This document shows, piece by piece, positions 46,477 through 55,522 of a stretch of 64,000 nt of DNA. The DNA lies in NCBI RefSeq assembly GCF_017355985.1, contig NZ_JAFIQU010000014.1:1-64000 (forward strand). The letters run 5' to 3'. The notes beneath the pieces are model-generated. The model saw only the letters and a program-made list of their open reading frames with translations. It searched no databases and was not told the origin of the DNA. The translations under genes and the position numbers were made by a program. The DNA is from Arenibaculum pallidiluteum. GTDB lineage: Bacteria > Pseudomonadota > Alphaproteobacteria > Azospirillales > Azospirillaceae. Positions within the stretch are counted from its first letter, which is position 1. Every line of letters begins with the position of its first letter.

Positions 46477-47400
46477 TCACGCCATGAAGCGTGCGAACCA
46501 CTCGAGCATCGGCCCGGGTTCGCGCTGGAAATAGGTGTAGCCGTCCCACCGGCGCGTCGTGCCCTCGATCCAGTGCAGCTTCTTGTCGGCAACGGGGATG
46601 TTGTCATACACGGCCTGGAGGTCGCTTGGCCGTGTATAGACGTCGTCCCTGACCTGGTAGAGGAAGCTCGGGACCATGACGCTCTTCGCCCATGGCACCG
46701 GCGAGAACTGATCGATGGTGAAGCTGGTCTCCTGACGGATCAGCTCGTTCAACTGGTCCATGTAGCTGAGGGGTATGCCGAGCCGTTCGAGACCGCGCGC
46801 GAGCGCCACGCCGCTCGACAGCGGCTGCGGCGACACGAGGCAGCGGACGCCGTCGAACGCCTCGGGTCGCCGGGTCATCGCGAAGAACGTGGCGTTTCCC
46901 CCTGCGCAGCGGCTGAAGAGGCCGATCTTCATGCCGGCCGTATCCTTCCGGCGACGGACATAGTCCAGCGAGCCGATGACATCGCGGGACTCGTAGCGCC
47001 CGACCGAGAAGACGCCATCATTGGCTTTCCCGCTGTGCCCGAAGTTGCGCATGTCATACGCCAGGACGTTGTAGCCGGCGTCATGCAGGATCCTGTAGTC
47101 CGGAACGAAATTGACCTCGAAGTCATTCCCTGTGGAGCCGGTCAAGGACCGCCACGGCTCGAGGTGGGACGGCAGTCCGGCACGGTTGAACCAGCGGGGA
47201 TGGTTCGCAATGACGATCCTGTCGGAGTTCGCGCGGGGGATGAACCAGCCCTCGAGGGGCACGCCGTCTTCGGATGGAAAGAATACATCCTCATAGTCGA
47301 GCCCCAGCTCATCGGGCCGATGCAGGATCGGCGCACCGGGCCAGGACTTGAACCCCCTGGCGATGGCCCTCAGTGTTTCGGTGATCTTATCGGGTTCCAC
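46477..47400 (-). CDS. Alpha/beta hydrolase with a Cys in the nucleophile elbow
   Basis: The 307-residue protein has the fold's landmarks: YDMRNFGHSGKAND (strand 4 loop) and the nucleophile elbow IGLFSRCAGGNATF, where the Sm-x-Nuc-x-Sm position is Cys instead of Ser. Dienelactone hydrolases are the known Cys-type case. The GTG start at 47400 follows AAAGGGAAAG. It is divergent from a TetR gene (119 bp between starts), its likely regulator. The substrate is unknown. Confidence 0.82.
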   Translation of the reverse strand: MEPDKITETLRAIARGFKSWPGAPILHRPDELGLDYEDVFFPSEDGVPLEGWFIPRANSDRIVIANHPRWFNRAGLPSHLEPWRSLTGSTGNDFEVNFVPDYRILHDAGYNVLAYDMRNFGHSGKANDGVFSVGRYESRDVIGSLDYVRRRKDTAGMKIGLFSRCAGGNATFFAMTRRPEAFDGVRCLVSPQPLSSGVALARGLERLGIPLSYMDQLNELIRQETSFTIDQFSPVPWAKSVMVPSFLYQVRDDVYTRPSDLQAVYDNIPVADKKLHWIEGTTRRWDGYTYFQREPGPMLEWFARFMA

Positions 47401-47519
47401 GGCTTTCCCTTTCCGAGTCTGCTGGCGAGCGCCTCGGCGCACATGTTTCCAATGATCAGTATGGACGGCGGAGCCGCGCCCCTAATATGTGAAGTGGCCT
47501 TCATCTTGTGGATTCGCAT

Positions 47520-48194
47520 ATGACTGCCCGGCGGCCGCGGCAGCTAAACCCCCGGAAAATCCCCCGCCAGGCACGGTCCGAGGCGACGGTCCGCGCCATT
47601 TTCGAGGCGACCATTCAGGTTCTGCTTCAGCTGGGCTTCGCGCGGCTGACCACGACGCGCGTCGCCGAGAGGGCCGGCGTATCCGTCGGGACGATGTACC
47701 AGTACTTTCCGAACAAGGAGGCTCTGCTCCACGCGGTCGTCAGCCACTACCTGGACCGGGTGGCGGCGGCCGTCGAGGAGAGCTGCGCCCGCACGATGGG
47801 CAAGCCTCTCGGTACCGCCTCCGATGCGCTCGTCTCGGCCTATGTCATGGCGAAATGCGGGGATATCGCAGCGTCGCAGGCCCTGTACCGCGCGTCATCG
47901 GAGCTGGAGGTGTCCGAGCCGGTGACCGCCGCCTTCGGGCGTCTGAACCGGGCCGCCGCCCGTCTCCTTGGCAGCGCTCCCGACGCGGCGTTCGAGGATA
48001 TCGAGGACGTCGCCTTCTCGCTCGTCGCCGCGCTGACAGGGGCGACCCGCGTCGCCATCGAGAACAATGCCGACCGGCGCGGGCTCGACGCCTTCCACCG
48101 GAAAATGCTGGAGATGAGCCGGGCCTTCCTTCACAGCGCCTCCATGGCGCGGAGCAGGCAGTCCGCCGTTCGGGACGAACGACCTGTTCCCTGA
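47520..48194 (+). CDS. TetR-family regulator next to the alpha/beta hydrolase
   Basis: The 224-residue protein has the TetR helix-turn-helix with FARLTTTRVAERAGVSVGTM and YQYFPNKEALLHAV (about residues 40-70). The ATG at 47520 is used; a GTG at 47508 is possible. The sequence before the HTH, PRKIPRQARSEATV, is the usual lead-in of this family. It is divergent from the hydrolase, with a shared 119-bp promoter gap. The effector is unknown. Confidence 0.92.
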   Translation: MTARRPRQLNPRKIPRQARSEATVRAIFEATIQVLLQLGFARLTTTRVAERAGVSVGTMYQYFPNKEALLHAVVSHYLDRVAAAVEESCARTMGKPLGTASDALVSAYVMAKCGDIAASQALYRASSELEVSEPVTAAFGRLNRAAARLLGSAPDAAFEDIEDVAFSLVAALTGATRVAIENNADRRGLDAFHRKMLEMSRAFLHSASMARSRQSAVRDERPVP

Positions 48195-48377
48195 GGCAGA
48201 CCGCCTTCTCCGCACGAGGGCGGGGGCCTACCATGCGCGCACGCTGCGGCTCCCCCTGGCGGGGTATCCGACCCGCCAGGGCACGACGTCACTCGACGAA
48301 CCGTAACATCCTTTTGCCAGTCTGGCCGCGTCGCCAGGCGGGCGCGGCAGCCCCGGAGCGCTGCGGAGGAGCGGAAG

Positions 48378-49349
48378 ATGGCAGGTCACGCGAAGGCAGG
48401 AATTGCAGGCGTCGCACTGCTGGCCCTGGCCACGCTGCTGGGCGGTCCGCCCGGCGCGCGGGCAGGCGACGGCGCGGTCCTTTCGGAGCGGTTCAGGAGC
48501 CTGACCGGCGCCAGCGAGTGGCGTCGGGTCTCCGCCGTGCCCGTGCCCTTCGCCACCCACCACCCGCAGGGCTTCGCCAAGGTCGGGGACGCGCTGTTCG
48601 TCTCGTCCGTCGAGATCGTCGAGCGCACCCAGCGCTTCCCGCAGCCGGTGGACGGCATGGACCGCAGCGCCGGCAAGGGCGCCGGGCACCTGTTCAAGAT
48701 GGACCTCGAGGGCAGGCTGCTGGGGCAGATCACCCTGGGCGAGGGCGACATCTATCATCCGGGCGGCATCGACTATGACGGGCGCCATCTCTGGGTGCCG
48801 GTCGCCGAGTACCGTCCAAACTCGCGCTCGATCGTCTACCGCGTCGATCCGCAGACGCTGGAGGCCGTCGAGGTGTTCCGCTTTCCCGACCATATCGGCG
48901 GGATCGTCCACGACACAGAGGACGGCACGCTGCACGGCGTCAGCTGGGGCTCGCGGCGGTTCTACACCTGGAAGCTCGGCGGGGACGGCCGCTCGGTGTC
49001 CGATGCCGGCGTCCCGCCGGAAAAGCTGATGAAGCCGAACCCGAGCTTCTATGTCGATTATCAGGACTGCCAGTATGCCGGCCGCGGCCAGGCCCTGTGC
49101 TTCGGCCTGGCCGAGTACCGGACCGCCCCGGGCGCCCCGGCCTTCTCCCTGGGTGGCATGGAGCAGGTCGATCTCCGCGCGGGATCGCCCCTTCATCAGG
49201 TGCCGCTCAGGCTGTGGACGGAGAACGGTACGGCGATGTCGCGCAATCCCGTCGAGCTCGAGGCGACGGACACCGGAATCCGGGCCTACTTCATGCCCGA
49301 GGACGACCGGAGCCATCTCTTCGTCTACGAGACCGGAGCGACGAGATGA
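48378..49349 (+). CDS. Exported DUF6454-like protein
   Basis: The 323-residue precursor has a signal peptide (GIAGVALLALATLLGGPPGA, cut near ARAGDG). The mature part has repeating blades such as GIDYDGRHLWVPVAEY and GIVHDTEDGTLHGVSWGS, which suggests a beta-propeller. I link it to DUF6454 from the overall pattern, without certainty. Three cysteines (DCQYAGRGQALC and others) could form disulfides. A GAGGAGCGG site precedes the ATG. Function unknown. Confidence 0.72.
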   Translation: MAGHAKAGIAGVALLALATLLGGPPGARAGDGAVLSERFRSLTGASEWRRVSAVPVPFATHHPQGFAKVGDALFVSSVEIVERTQRFPQPVDGMDRSAGKGAGHLFKMDLEGRLLGQITLGEGDIYHPGGIDYDGRHLWVPVAEYRPNSRSIVYRVDPQTLEAVEVFRFPDHIGGIVHDTEDGTLHGVSWGSRRFYTWKLGGDGRSVSDAGVPPEKLMKPNPSFYVDYQDCQYAGRGQALCFGLAEYRTAPGAPAFSLGGMEQVDLRAGSPLHQVPLRLWTENGTAMSRNPVELEATDTGIRAYFMPEDDRSHLFVYETGATR

Positions 49350-49380
49350 CGCGCCAGCCCCGGCACGCCGGCTGCGCCCT

Positions 49381-50577
49381 TCAGCCGAGCGCCGCGACCG
49401 AGGCTGCCAGGCGGTCGATCTCCTCCTCGGTCGTGAAATAGCTGACCGAGGCGCGCACGACCTCGGACAGGCCGCGCGCCCGCATGTCCAGCGGCGTGTA
49501 TCCCGCGCCGATGGCGGCCAGGTTGATCCGCCGGTCCGCAAGGCGCCGGCGCGCCTCCTGCGCGCCCATGCCCGCGACGGTGAAGGAAACGATGGCCGAG
49601 CGCTCGGTCCCGAGATCGCGCAGCGTCACGCCCTGCACCTCGCCCAGGGCTGCCCGGAGCCGTTCCGCAAGGCCGTCGATCCGGGTCCGGATCGTCGGCA
49701 CGCCGAGGGCGAGGCATTCGCGGATCGCGGCGCCCAGGCCGAGCTGCAGGGCGAAGGCGTTCTCGCTGGTCTCGAACCGGCGCGCATCGTCCCGCAGGGC
49801 CGGGCCATCCCCGGTCCAGGGCGCCGAGAGCACGTCCAGGAACGCCGGCCGGAGGGTGTCCAGGAAACCGCGCCGGACATAGAGCAGCGCGGTTCCCCTG
49901 GGCCCGCGCAGGTACTTCCGCCCGGCGCCCTTGAGCACGTCGCAGCCGATCTCGCGGACATCGGCGGGCACCTGCCCGAGGGCCTGACCGGCATCGACGA
50001 AATAGGGGATGCCCGCCGCGCGCGCGATCCCGCCGATGGCGGCTGCCGGGTTGATCAGCCCGCCATTGGCGGGAAGCCAGGTCAGCGCGATCAGGCGGAC
50101 CCGCGAATCGATCATCCCCGCCAGCGCCTCGGGCGAGACCGTACTGTCCTCGGCGCAGGGAATCGTCTCGACAGAGGCGCCGGCGCGGTCCGCCGCGGCG
50201 TGCATCGTCGCGAGATTGCCGCCCCATTCGTGCCGCCCGACCAGGATCCGGTCGCCGGGCCGCAGCGGCGGCAGGGCCGCGAAGGCGCTGCCCCAGCCCT
50301 GGGAACCGCTGCCCGTCAGCGCGATCTCCGCGGTATCGCAGTTCAGCAGTGCGGCCGCGGCCCTGCGCGTTTCCTGGACGGCGTCGGCGACGGCGATCCC
50401 GGCCTCGCTCGGGCCGAGGAAAGCCTCGCGCTGGAGATGCTCGGTGACGGCCCGCAACGTGCCCAGCGAGGGCAGCGAGCAGCTCGAATGGTTGAAATGC
50501 GTCAGGGTCGCGCAGCCCGGCGTTTGCGCGCGGACCCGCTCGACGTCGTCGAGCGTCATGATGTCCGGGGGCGTCAT
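49381..50577 (-). CDS. Class V aminotransferase-fold PLP enzyme
   Basis: The 398-residue enzyme has the fold of cysteine desulfurases and isopenicillin N epimerases. The cofactor-binding Lys221 is in KGAGRKYLRGPRG, the Asp that contacts the pyridine nitrogen is in YFVDAGQALGQ, and the conserved Arg near the C-terminus is in VVRASVSYFTTEEE. The ATG overlaps the upstream ridA stop as ATGA. No desulfurase-type active-site Cys loop is obvious. With RidA beside it, a PLP lyase or aminotransferase that forms reactive enamines is likely. Substrate unknown. Confidence 0.85.
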   Translation of the reverse strand: MTPPDIMTLDDVERVRAQTPGCATLTHFNHSSCSLPSLGTLRAVTEHLQREAFLGPSEAGIAVADAVQETRRAAAALLNCDTAEIALTGSGSQGWGSAFAALPPLRPGDRILVGRHEWGGNLATMHAAADRAGASVETIPCAEDSTVSPEALAGMIDSRVRLIALTWLPANGGLINPAAAIGGIARAAGIPYFVDAGQALGQVPADVREIGCDVLKGAGRKYLRGPRGTALLYVRRGFLDTLRPAFLDVLSAPWTGDGPALRDDARRFETSENAFALQLGLGAAIRECLALGVPTIRTRIDGLAERLRAALGEVQGVTLRDLGTERSAIVSFTVAGMGAQEARRRLADRRINLAAIGAGYTPLDMRARGLSEVVRASVSYFTTEEEIDRLAASVAALG

Positions 50578-51059
50578 GGCGCGCTACCCTCGCCGGCCAG
50601 CTCGACGATCGCGTCCACCTCGACGGCGACGCCGCGCGGCAGCGAAACGACGCCCACCGCGGTCCGGGCGTGCCGCCCGGCCTCGCCCAGCACGGCGACC
50701 ATCAGGTCGGACGCGCCGTCGGCCACCTGGGAGTGCCGGTCGAACTCCGCCGTCGCGCTCACGAAGACGCCGAGCCGCAGGATCTTCCGCACCCGCGCCG
50801 CCTCGCCGCCGACCGCGGCCGAGACATGGGCCAGGACGCTCAGGGCGCAGAGTGCGGCCGCCTGCCGCCCGTCCTCGACGGACAGCGCCTCGCCGACCCG
50901 GCCGAGCGGGCCCGGGCTGCCGTCGCGCTGGCAGACCTGCCCCGAGATGAAGAGCAGGTTGCCGGCCCGCGTGCTCGATACGTAGTTCGCCGCCGGCGCC
51001 GTCGGCTCGGGCAGCACGTATCCGGCCGCCCGCACCCGTTCCGCGATGGTCCCCGCCAT
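50574..51059 (-). CDS. RidA/YjgF-family protein
   Basis: The 161-residue protein has the RidA core (NLLFISGQVC, KILRLGVFVSATAEF, ARTAVGVVSLPRGVAVEVDA). The Arg that binds the carboxylate in RidA enzymes is in the HARTAVG segment. RidA proteins hydrolyse 2-aminoacrylate and related imines released by PLP enzymes. It is coupled by ATGA to a class V PLP enzyme, which explains its role. An insertion of about 20 residues near the middle makes it longer than the usual 130. Confidence 0.93.
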   Translation of the reverse strand: MAGTIAERVRAAGYVLPEPTAPAANYVSSTRAGNLLFISGQVCQRDGSPGPLGRVGEALSVEDGRQAAALCALSVLAHVSAAVGGEAARVRKILRLGVFVSATAEFDRHSQVADGASDLMVAVLGEAGRHARTAVGVVSLPRGVAVEVDAIVELAGEGSAP

Positions 51060-51151
51060 GATGCCCCTCCCCAGCTCGTCGTGCGCAGGAGCCTAGGCGC
51101 CGGCGCGGAGCCTGACGAATCCGAAGATTTCACGCCTGGGGTGAACGGGAT

Positions 51152-52054
51152 TCATGCATGGGACGCCGCTTCCTCCGCCAGCCAGTCCGCGAAGATCTCG
51201 GCCTCGGGCGTTCCGCCCGCGGCGGGCAGGAGGATCCAGTACGCCGTCGCGTCCGTCACAGCCGTCCCGGGAAACGGCTCGACGAGGCTGCCGTCGCGCA
51301 GCCGCTCGGAAAGCAGCGCGCGCCGCCCCATGGCTACGCCCTGCCCTTCCAACGCCGCCTGCAGGACGATGTTGTAGTCGTGCAGCATGACCTCGCGCGC
51401 GCCTGAGAGATCCACTCCGGCGGACCGGGACCAGGCCGGCCATTCCAGGGGCTCGCGCGAATAGGAGAGCAGCAGCGGATGCCCGAGGACGTCCCTGGGC
51501 TCGCGCAGTGGCGGGCCGCGCTCCAGCAGGGCGGGGCTGCACACGGGGCAGATCCGCTCGCCCATCAGCCGACGGCTGCGCACGCCCTCCCAGCCGCCCC
51601 TGCCGTACCGCACGGCCAGGTCGATCCCCTCGGCCGCCAGGTCCACGGGACGGATCGCCGGGTCCAGGATCACCGTGATCCCCTGGTGGAGCGCATTGAA
51701 GCGCGGCAGGCGCGACACCAGCCAGTTAGCCGCAAAGGAGGCGAGCAGGCTGACCCGCAGCAGCCGCGGGGCCGGCCCTCGCAGGCGCGCCGTTTCGCCC
51801 GCGATCCGGTCGAAGGCCTCGGCAACCACCGCCAGGTACCGTGTCCCCGCCTCGGTGAGATCGACGCCGCGGGTGCGCCGGGTGAAGAGCGGCACGCCCA
51901 GCTCCGCCTCGAGCTTCCTGATCTGGTGGCTGATCGCGCTCTGCGTGACCAGCAGCTCCGCCGCTGCCCGTCCGAAGCTCCTGTGCCGCGCGGCGGCCTC
52001 GAAGGCGCGCAGGGCCGGCAGGGAGGGGAGCGGGCGGCGGGTCCGGTGGTCCAT
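51152..52054 (-). CDS. LysR-family regulator (GcvA-like)
   Basis: The 300-residue protein has the HTH HRSFGRAAAELLVTQSAISH and the linker QIRKLEAELGVPLFTR. The effector domain has the GcvA-branch pattern (LLRVSLLASFAANWLVSRLP, GIDLAVRYGRGGWEGV). It lies 92 bp upstream of ridA on the same strand and is divergent from a 2-hydroxyacid dehydrogenase gene (159 bp). It could control either. The effector is unknown. Confidence 0.93.
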   Translation of the reverse strand: MDHRTRRPLPSLPALRAFEAAARHRSFGRAAAELLVTQSAISHQIRKLEAELGVPLFTRRTRGVDLTEAGTRYLAVVAEAFDRIAGETARLRGPAPRLLRVSLLASFAANWLVSRLPRFNALHQGITVILDPAIRPVDLAAEGIDLAVRYGRGGWEGVRSRRLMGERICPVCSPALLERGPPLREPRDVLGHPLLLSYSREPLEWPAWSRSAGVDLSGAREVMLHDYNIVLQAALEGQGVAMGRRALLSERLRDGSLVEPFPGTAVTDATAYWILLPAAGGTPEAEIFADWLAEEAASHA

Positions 52055-52213
52055 CACCGGCGAGCTTCCGCGCGCCGCGGGACCGCCGTCAAGAAGGGAG
52101 CCGTCGGCAGTGGCGGGCGCGGGCGGCGCATCGGCTCCTTGCGGCCGCCCTGGCCCGCCCCGCATCCTGGCGGACCCTGCACGACGTCCCTTGCACGACG
52201 ACCGGAGCCCGCC

Positions 52214-53185
52214 ATGCCAGCCCTTCCGCCCGCGGACACCTTGACCGTGGGCTTCGCCCATGCGGCCTACCAGCTCGGCGCGGAATTCGCGGCGCGCCGG
52301 CACCCCGCCCGCTTCTTCGAGGTGCGCACGCTCGATGCGCTGCGCAGCCGGATCGCCGAGGCCGACGTGCTCGTCGTCTCGGGCCTGTGGCGCAACGACC
52401 TCGTCCAGACGGCGGGCCGGCTCCGCTTCATCCAGTCCATCAGCGCCGGCACGGACCAGTTCGACAGGGATCTGCTGGCGCGCTCCGGCATCCGCCTGGC
52501 CAGCGCGCAGGGTGCCAACGAGCGCGCGGTGGCCGAGCATGCCATGGCCCTGATCCTGTCGCTGTCCCGCCAGCTCCACCTCGCCCGCGACCACCAATCC
52601 GCGCGCCGCTGGCGGCCGATGATCGGCGAGCGCGACCGGCGCGAGGACGAGATCCATGGCAAGACGCTGGTGGTGGTGGGCCTCGGCCGCATCGGCCTGC
52701 GGCTGGCCGGCCTGGCCCGGGCCTTCGGCATGCGGGTCGTCGGCGTGAGGCGCCGGCCGGATCCCTCGGCCCCCGTCGATGCGGTCGTCCCTCCCGGGCG
52801 CCTGCGCGAGGTGCTGGCCGAGGCCGACATCCTGGCGCTGACATGCCCGCTGACGCCCGAGACCGAGGGGCTGATCGGCCCGGGCGAGCTCGGCGCGCTG
52901 AAGCCCGGCGCCTTCCTGGTGAACGTGGCCCGCGGCCGCGTCGTGGTCGAGGACGCGCTCGTCGAGGCTCTGCGCGACGGCCGCCTCGCCGGGGCAGGGC
53001 TCGACTGCTTCCACGAGGAGCCGCTGCCGCCCGGTTCCCCGTTCTGGACGCTTCCCAACGTCGTCGTGACTCCCCACAGCGCCGGCGAGACGCGCCGCTA
53101 CGAGACCAATGTCGTCGATATCCTGATGGAGAATCTGGACCGCCTCGGTCGCGGGGAGGAGACGCTGCGCAACGGCCTGTGCTGA
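52214..53185 (+). CDS. D-2-hydroxyacid dehydrogenase
   Basis: The 323-residue enzyme has the NAD motif VVVGLGRIGLRLAGLA and the catalytic Arg (NVARGRVV), Glu (LDCFHEEPL) and His (VTPHSAGE). It belongs to the broad family of glyoxylate/hydroxypyruvate and phosphoglycerate-like dehydrogenases. The NAD-binding loop after strand 2 is GVRRRPDPS, and the Arg residues there may favour NADPH. The divergent LysR is its likely regulator. Confidence 0.93.
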   Translation: MPALPPADTLTVGFAHAAYQLGAEFAARRHPARFFEVRTLDALRSRIAEADVLVVSGLWRNDLVQTAGRLRFIQSISAGTDQFDRDLLARSGIRLASAQGANERAVAEHAMALILSLSRQLHLARDHQSARRWRPMIGERDRREDEIHGKTLVVVGLGRIGLRLAGLARAFGMRVVGVRRRPDPSAPVDAVVPPGRLREVLAEADILALTCPLTPETEGLIGPGELGALKPGAFLVNVARGRVVVEDALVEALRDGRLAGAGLDCFHEEPLPPGSPFWTLPNVVVTPHSAGETRRYETNVVDILMENLDRLGRGEETLRNGLC

Positions 53186-53199
53186 GCCGTTCCGAGAGG

Positions 53200-53222
53200 A
53201 TCCATCTAGAAAAACGATGGAT
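53200..53222. terminator. Hairpin after the 2-hydroxyacid dehydrogenase
   Basis: A 7-bp stem (ATCCATC/GATGGAT) with a 9-base A-rich loop lies 14 bp after the stop. There is no T-run. It could be a weak terminator or part of the next gene's regulatory region. Confidence 0.4.
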
Positions 53223-53316
53223 TCGATCGAGAATGATAGGCTACGCAGGGAGGAGGATGGGGTCTAGCTTTCCTTCATCAGCGGCGCACGCCGCCTCTCG
53301 CAGAAGGAACCCAGCC

Positions 53317-53589
53317 ATGAAGACCCTTTCCACCGCCCTCATCGCCGCCGCCCTGCTGGGCGCCGCCCCCGCCGTCGCCAGCGACATCGCCTCCGGCCAG
53401 AACCTGTTCCACGGCTCGACCACGCTGCGCTCCTATGCGGCGCGGGACACTGCGGTCCAGGCCCCCGTCACGGCCCGGCAGGCCACCGCCCCGCAGGCCG
53501 CTGCCTCCGCCGCCACGACCCAGGGCGGCGCCGGCCAGGACCGGGTCCAGGTCGCCGGGACCGACTTCCTGCGCCCCTACGCACATTGA
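53317..53589 (+). CDS. Small exported Ala/Thr/Gln-rich protein
   Basis: The 90-residue precursor has a signal peptide (MKTLSTALIAAALLGAAPAV, cut near AVASDI). The mature 68 residues are low-complexity (ARQATAPQAAASAATTQGGA) and end GTDFLRPYAH; no cysteine. A GAAGGAAC site precedes the ATG. It resembles the small exported protein at 34442 in size and build, but the mature parts do not clearly align. Function unknown. Confidence 0.75.
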   Translation: MKTLSTALIAAALLGAAPAVASDIASGQNLFHGSTTLRSYAARDTAVQAPVTARQATAPQAAASAATTQGGAGQDRVQVAGTDFLRPYAH

Positions 53590-53675
53590 GCGAGGCCTCC
53601 GCCCGCCGCCGCGCCCCTTCCCCGGCAGCCCCGGGAAAGGGCCGGCAGGCCCGGCGCCGCAGGAGCGACGGCCCC

Positions 53676-53714
53676 CATCGAGGCGGTGCAGCCACGGGTT
53701 GCACCGCCTCGATG
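53676..53714. terminator. Perfect 15-bp stem hairpin before the ABC operon
   Basis: The arms 53676-53690 and 53700-53714 (CATCGAGGCGGTGCA and complement) form a perfect 15-bp stem with a 9-base loop, followed by CGTTTC. It lies 86 bp after the small exported protein and 126 bp before the ABC ATPase. A terminator is the simplest reading; a regulatory hairpin is possible. Confidence 0.7.
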
Positions 53715-53840
53715 CGTTTCGGAAGGGCGCGGCTGCAAGCTCGGCTGTTCCTATTGCGGCCGCGAGACCGTAGAGTTCCCTGACGATCCCGCGGGCGAAG
53801 CATCTGTCGCGCCGCGGAACGGGACGAGGAGGTGATGCGG

Positions 53841-54683
53841 ATGGTGCGGCTGGCCTTGGTGTCTCAGGACGCGCCCGGGGCCCGGGAGCGCGCGGTGATG
53901 CTGGACGGGGTCCGGATCACCTTCGATCTTGCCGGCGGCGGGACCTACGAGGCCGTCGACACGGTCCACCTCGCCGTGGAGGAGCACGAGTTCGTCGCGA
54001 TCGTCGGCCCCACGGGCTGCGGCAAGTCCACCCTGCTGAACGCGGCCGCGGGGCTGCTGAAGCCGTCGGCGGGCACCGTGCGGATCTTCGGCGAGCCCCT
54101 GTCGGGCCTGAACCGGCGTGCCGGCTATCTCTTCCAGCAGGATTCGCTGATGCCCTGGAAGACCGCCCTCGAAAACGTGGCCATCGGGCTGGAGGTCGCC
54201 GGCACCCCGGCGCGCGAGGCGCGGGATCGGGCGCGGGACTGGCTCGGGCGCGTCGGGCTGGGCGCCTTCTGCGAGCGCTACCCGCACATGCTGTCCGGCG
54301 GCCAGCGCAAGCGCGTCGGCCTCGCGCAGGTGCTGATCCGCGACCCCAAGATCCTCTTCATGGACGAGCCGTTCGGACCGTTGGACGCGCAGACGCGCCT
54401 GATCATGGGCGACCTGCTGCTGAGCCTGTGGTCCACGGACAAGAAGGCCGTGATGTTCGTGACCCACGACCTGGAGGAGGCGATCGCCCTGGCCGATCGG
54501 GTCGTGATCATGTCGGCCGGCCCAGCGGCCCGGATCATCGGCGACTACCGCATACCGCTGGCGCGGCCGCGCGACATCGCCGAGATCAAGCTCGACCCCC
54601 AGTTCCACGAGGCCCACCGGGAGATCTGGCACGCCCTGAAGGAGGAAGTGCTCAAGGGCTACCGGCAGGGGGACAGGAGCTGA
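53841..54683 (+). CDS. ABC importer ATPase (taurine/nitrate type)
   Basis: The 280-residue ATPase has the Walker A GPTGCGKST, Q-loop FQQDSLMPW, signature LSGGQRKRVGLAQ, Walker B ILFMDEPFGPLDA and H-loop VTHDLEEA. The SLMPW after the Q-loop is typical of the SsuB/TauB/NrtD branch. The ATG at 53841 has the AGGAGG site at good spacing; earlier GTG/ATG codons at 53832-53835 are too close to it. First gene of a three-gene import operon (4-bp gap to the permease). Confidence 0.94.
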   Translation: MVRLALVSQDAPGARERAVMLDGVRITFDLAGGGTYEAVDTVHLAVEEHEFVAIVGPTGCGKSTLLNAAAGLLKPSAGTVRIFGEPLSGLNRRAGYLFQQDSLMPWKTALENVAIGLEVAGTPAREARDRARDWLGRVGLGAFCERYPHMLSGGQRKRVGLAQVLIRDPKILFMDEPFGPLDAQTRLIMGDLLLSLWSTDKKAVMFVTHDLEEAIALADRVVIMSAGPAARIIGDYRIPLARPRDIAEIKLDPQFHEAHREIWHALKEEVLKGYRQGDRS

Positions 54684-54686
54684 GCC

Positions 54687-55475
54687 ATGTCCCGTACGTT
54701 CCTTCTCCTCCTCCAGGTGCTGGTCGCCGTCGTGATCGTCCTGCTCTGGCACGTCGCCTCGTCGACGGGCCTCTTCGGGGATCCCAAGACCATCCGGTTC
54801 TTCTTCTCGACGCCGGTCGACGTTGTGACGCGCATCGGCACATGGTTCGCGGGCGGCACCATCTGGTACCACCTGGGGATCACGCTTCTGGAATCGGCGC
54901 TGGCCTTCGGTCTCGGCTCCGTCGGCGGGGTGGTGATCGGCTTCTGGTTCGCCCGTAGGCCGATGCTCGCGGCGGTCTTCGACCCCTACGTGAAGGCGGC
55001 CAACGCCCTGCCGCGCGTGGTCCTCGCCCCGATCTTCGCACTGTGGCTCGGCCTGGGGATCTGGTCCAAGGTCGCGCTCGGCATCACGCTGGTCTTCTTC
55101 ATCGTCTTCTTCAACGTCTACCAGGGCGTGAAGGAGGTGAGCCCGGCGGTGCTCGCCAACGCGCGAATGCTCGGCATGAACGAGCGCCAGCTTCTGCGGC
55201 ACGTCTACCTGCCCTCGGCGCTGAGCTGGATGTTCTCGTCGCTGCACACCTCGGTCGGCTTCGCCGTGGTGGGTGCGGTGGTCGGCGAGTATCTCGGGTC
55301 CTCGGCTGGCCTCGGCTACCTGATCCACCAGGCCGAGGGGGTCTTCGACGTGACCGGCGTCTTCGCGGGCATGTTCGTGCTGATGGCCTTCGTGATCCTG
55401 ATCGACTGGATCGTCACCAAGGTCGAGAACCGGCTCCTGATCTGGCGGCCGAGGCCGGCCACGGCGGCGGGCTGA
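54687..55475 (+). CDS. ABC importer permease (SsuC/TauC-like)
   Basis: The 262-residue permease has about six membrane helices and the EAA loop GVKEVSPAVLANARMLGMNE that contacts the ATPase. It starts 3 bp after the ATPase gene. The family carries aliphatic sulfonates, nitrate, taurine, aromatic acids or pyrimidine precursors. No sulfonate-splitting enzyme is nearby, so the substrate is open. Confidence 0.94.
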   Translation: MSRTFLLLLQVLVAVVIVLLWHVASSTGLFGDPKTIRFFFSTPVDVVTRIGTWFAGGTIWYHLGITLLESALAFGLGSVGGVVIGFWFARRPMLAAVFDPYVKAANALPRVVLAPIFALWLGLGIWSKVALGITLVFFIVFFNVYQGVKEVSPAVLANARMLGMNERQLLRHVYLPSALSWMFSSLHTSVGFAVVGAVVGEYLGSSAGLGYLIHQAEGVFDVTGVFAGMFVLMAFVILIDWIVTKVENRLLIWRPRPATAAG

Positions 55476-55522
55476 ACGGGCCCGGCGCGTCTTAACCACC
55501 AACGAACACGAGGAGGAATGCC

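Noticed and set aside
48195-48377. Riboswitch or small RNA in the gap before the DUF6454-like gene
   Set aside because: I see only scattered short GC dyads and no known riboswitch core.
34442-53589. The two small exported proteins at 34442 and 53317 as recent paralogues
   Set aside because: Only the signal peptides look alike; the mature parts do not align by eye.
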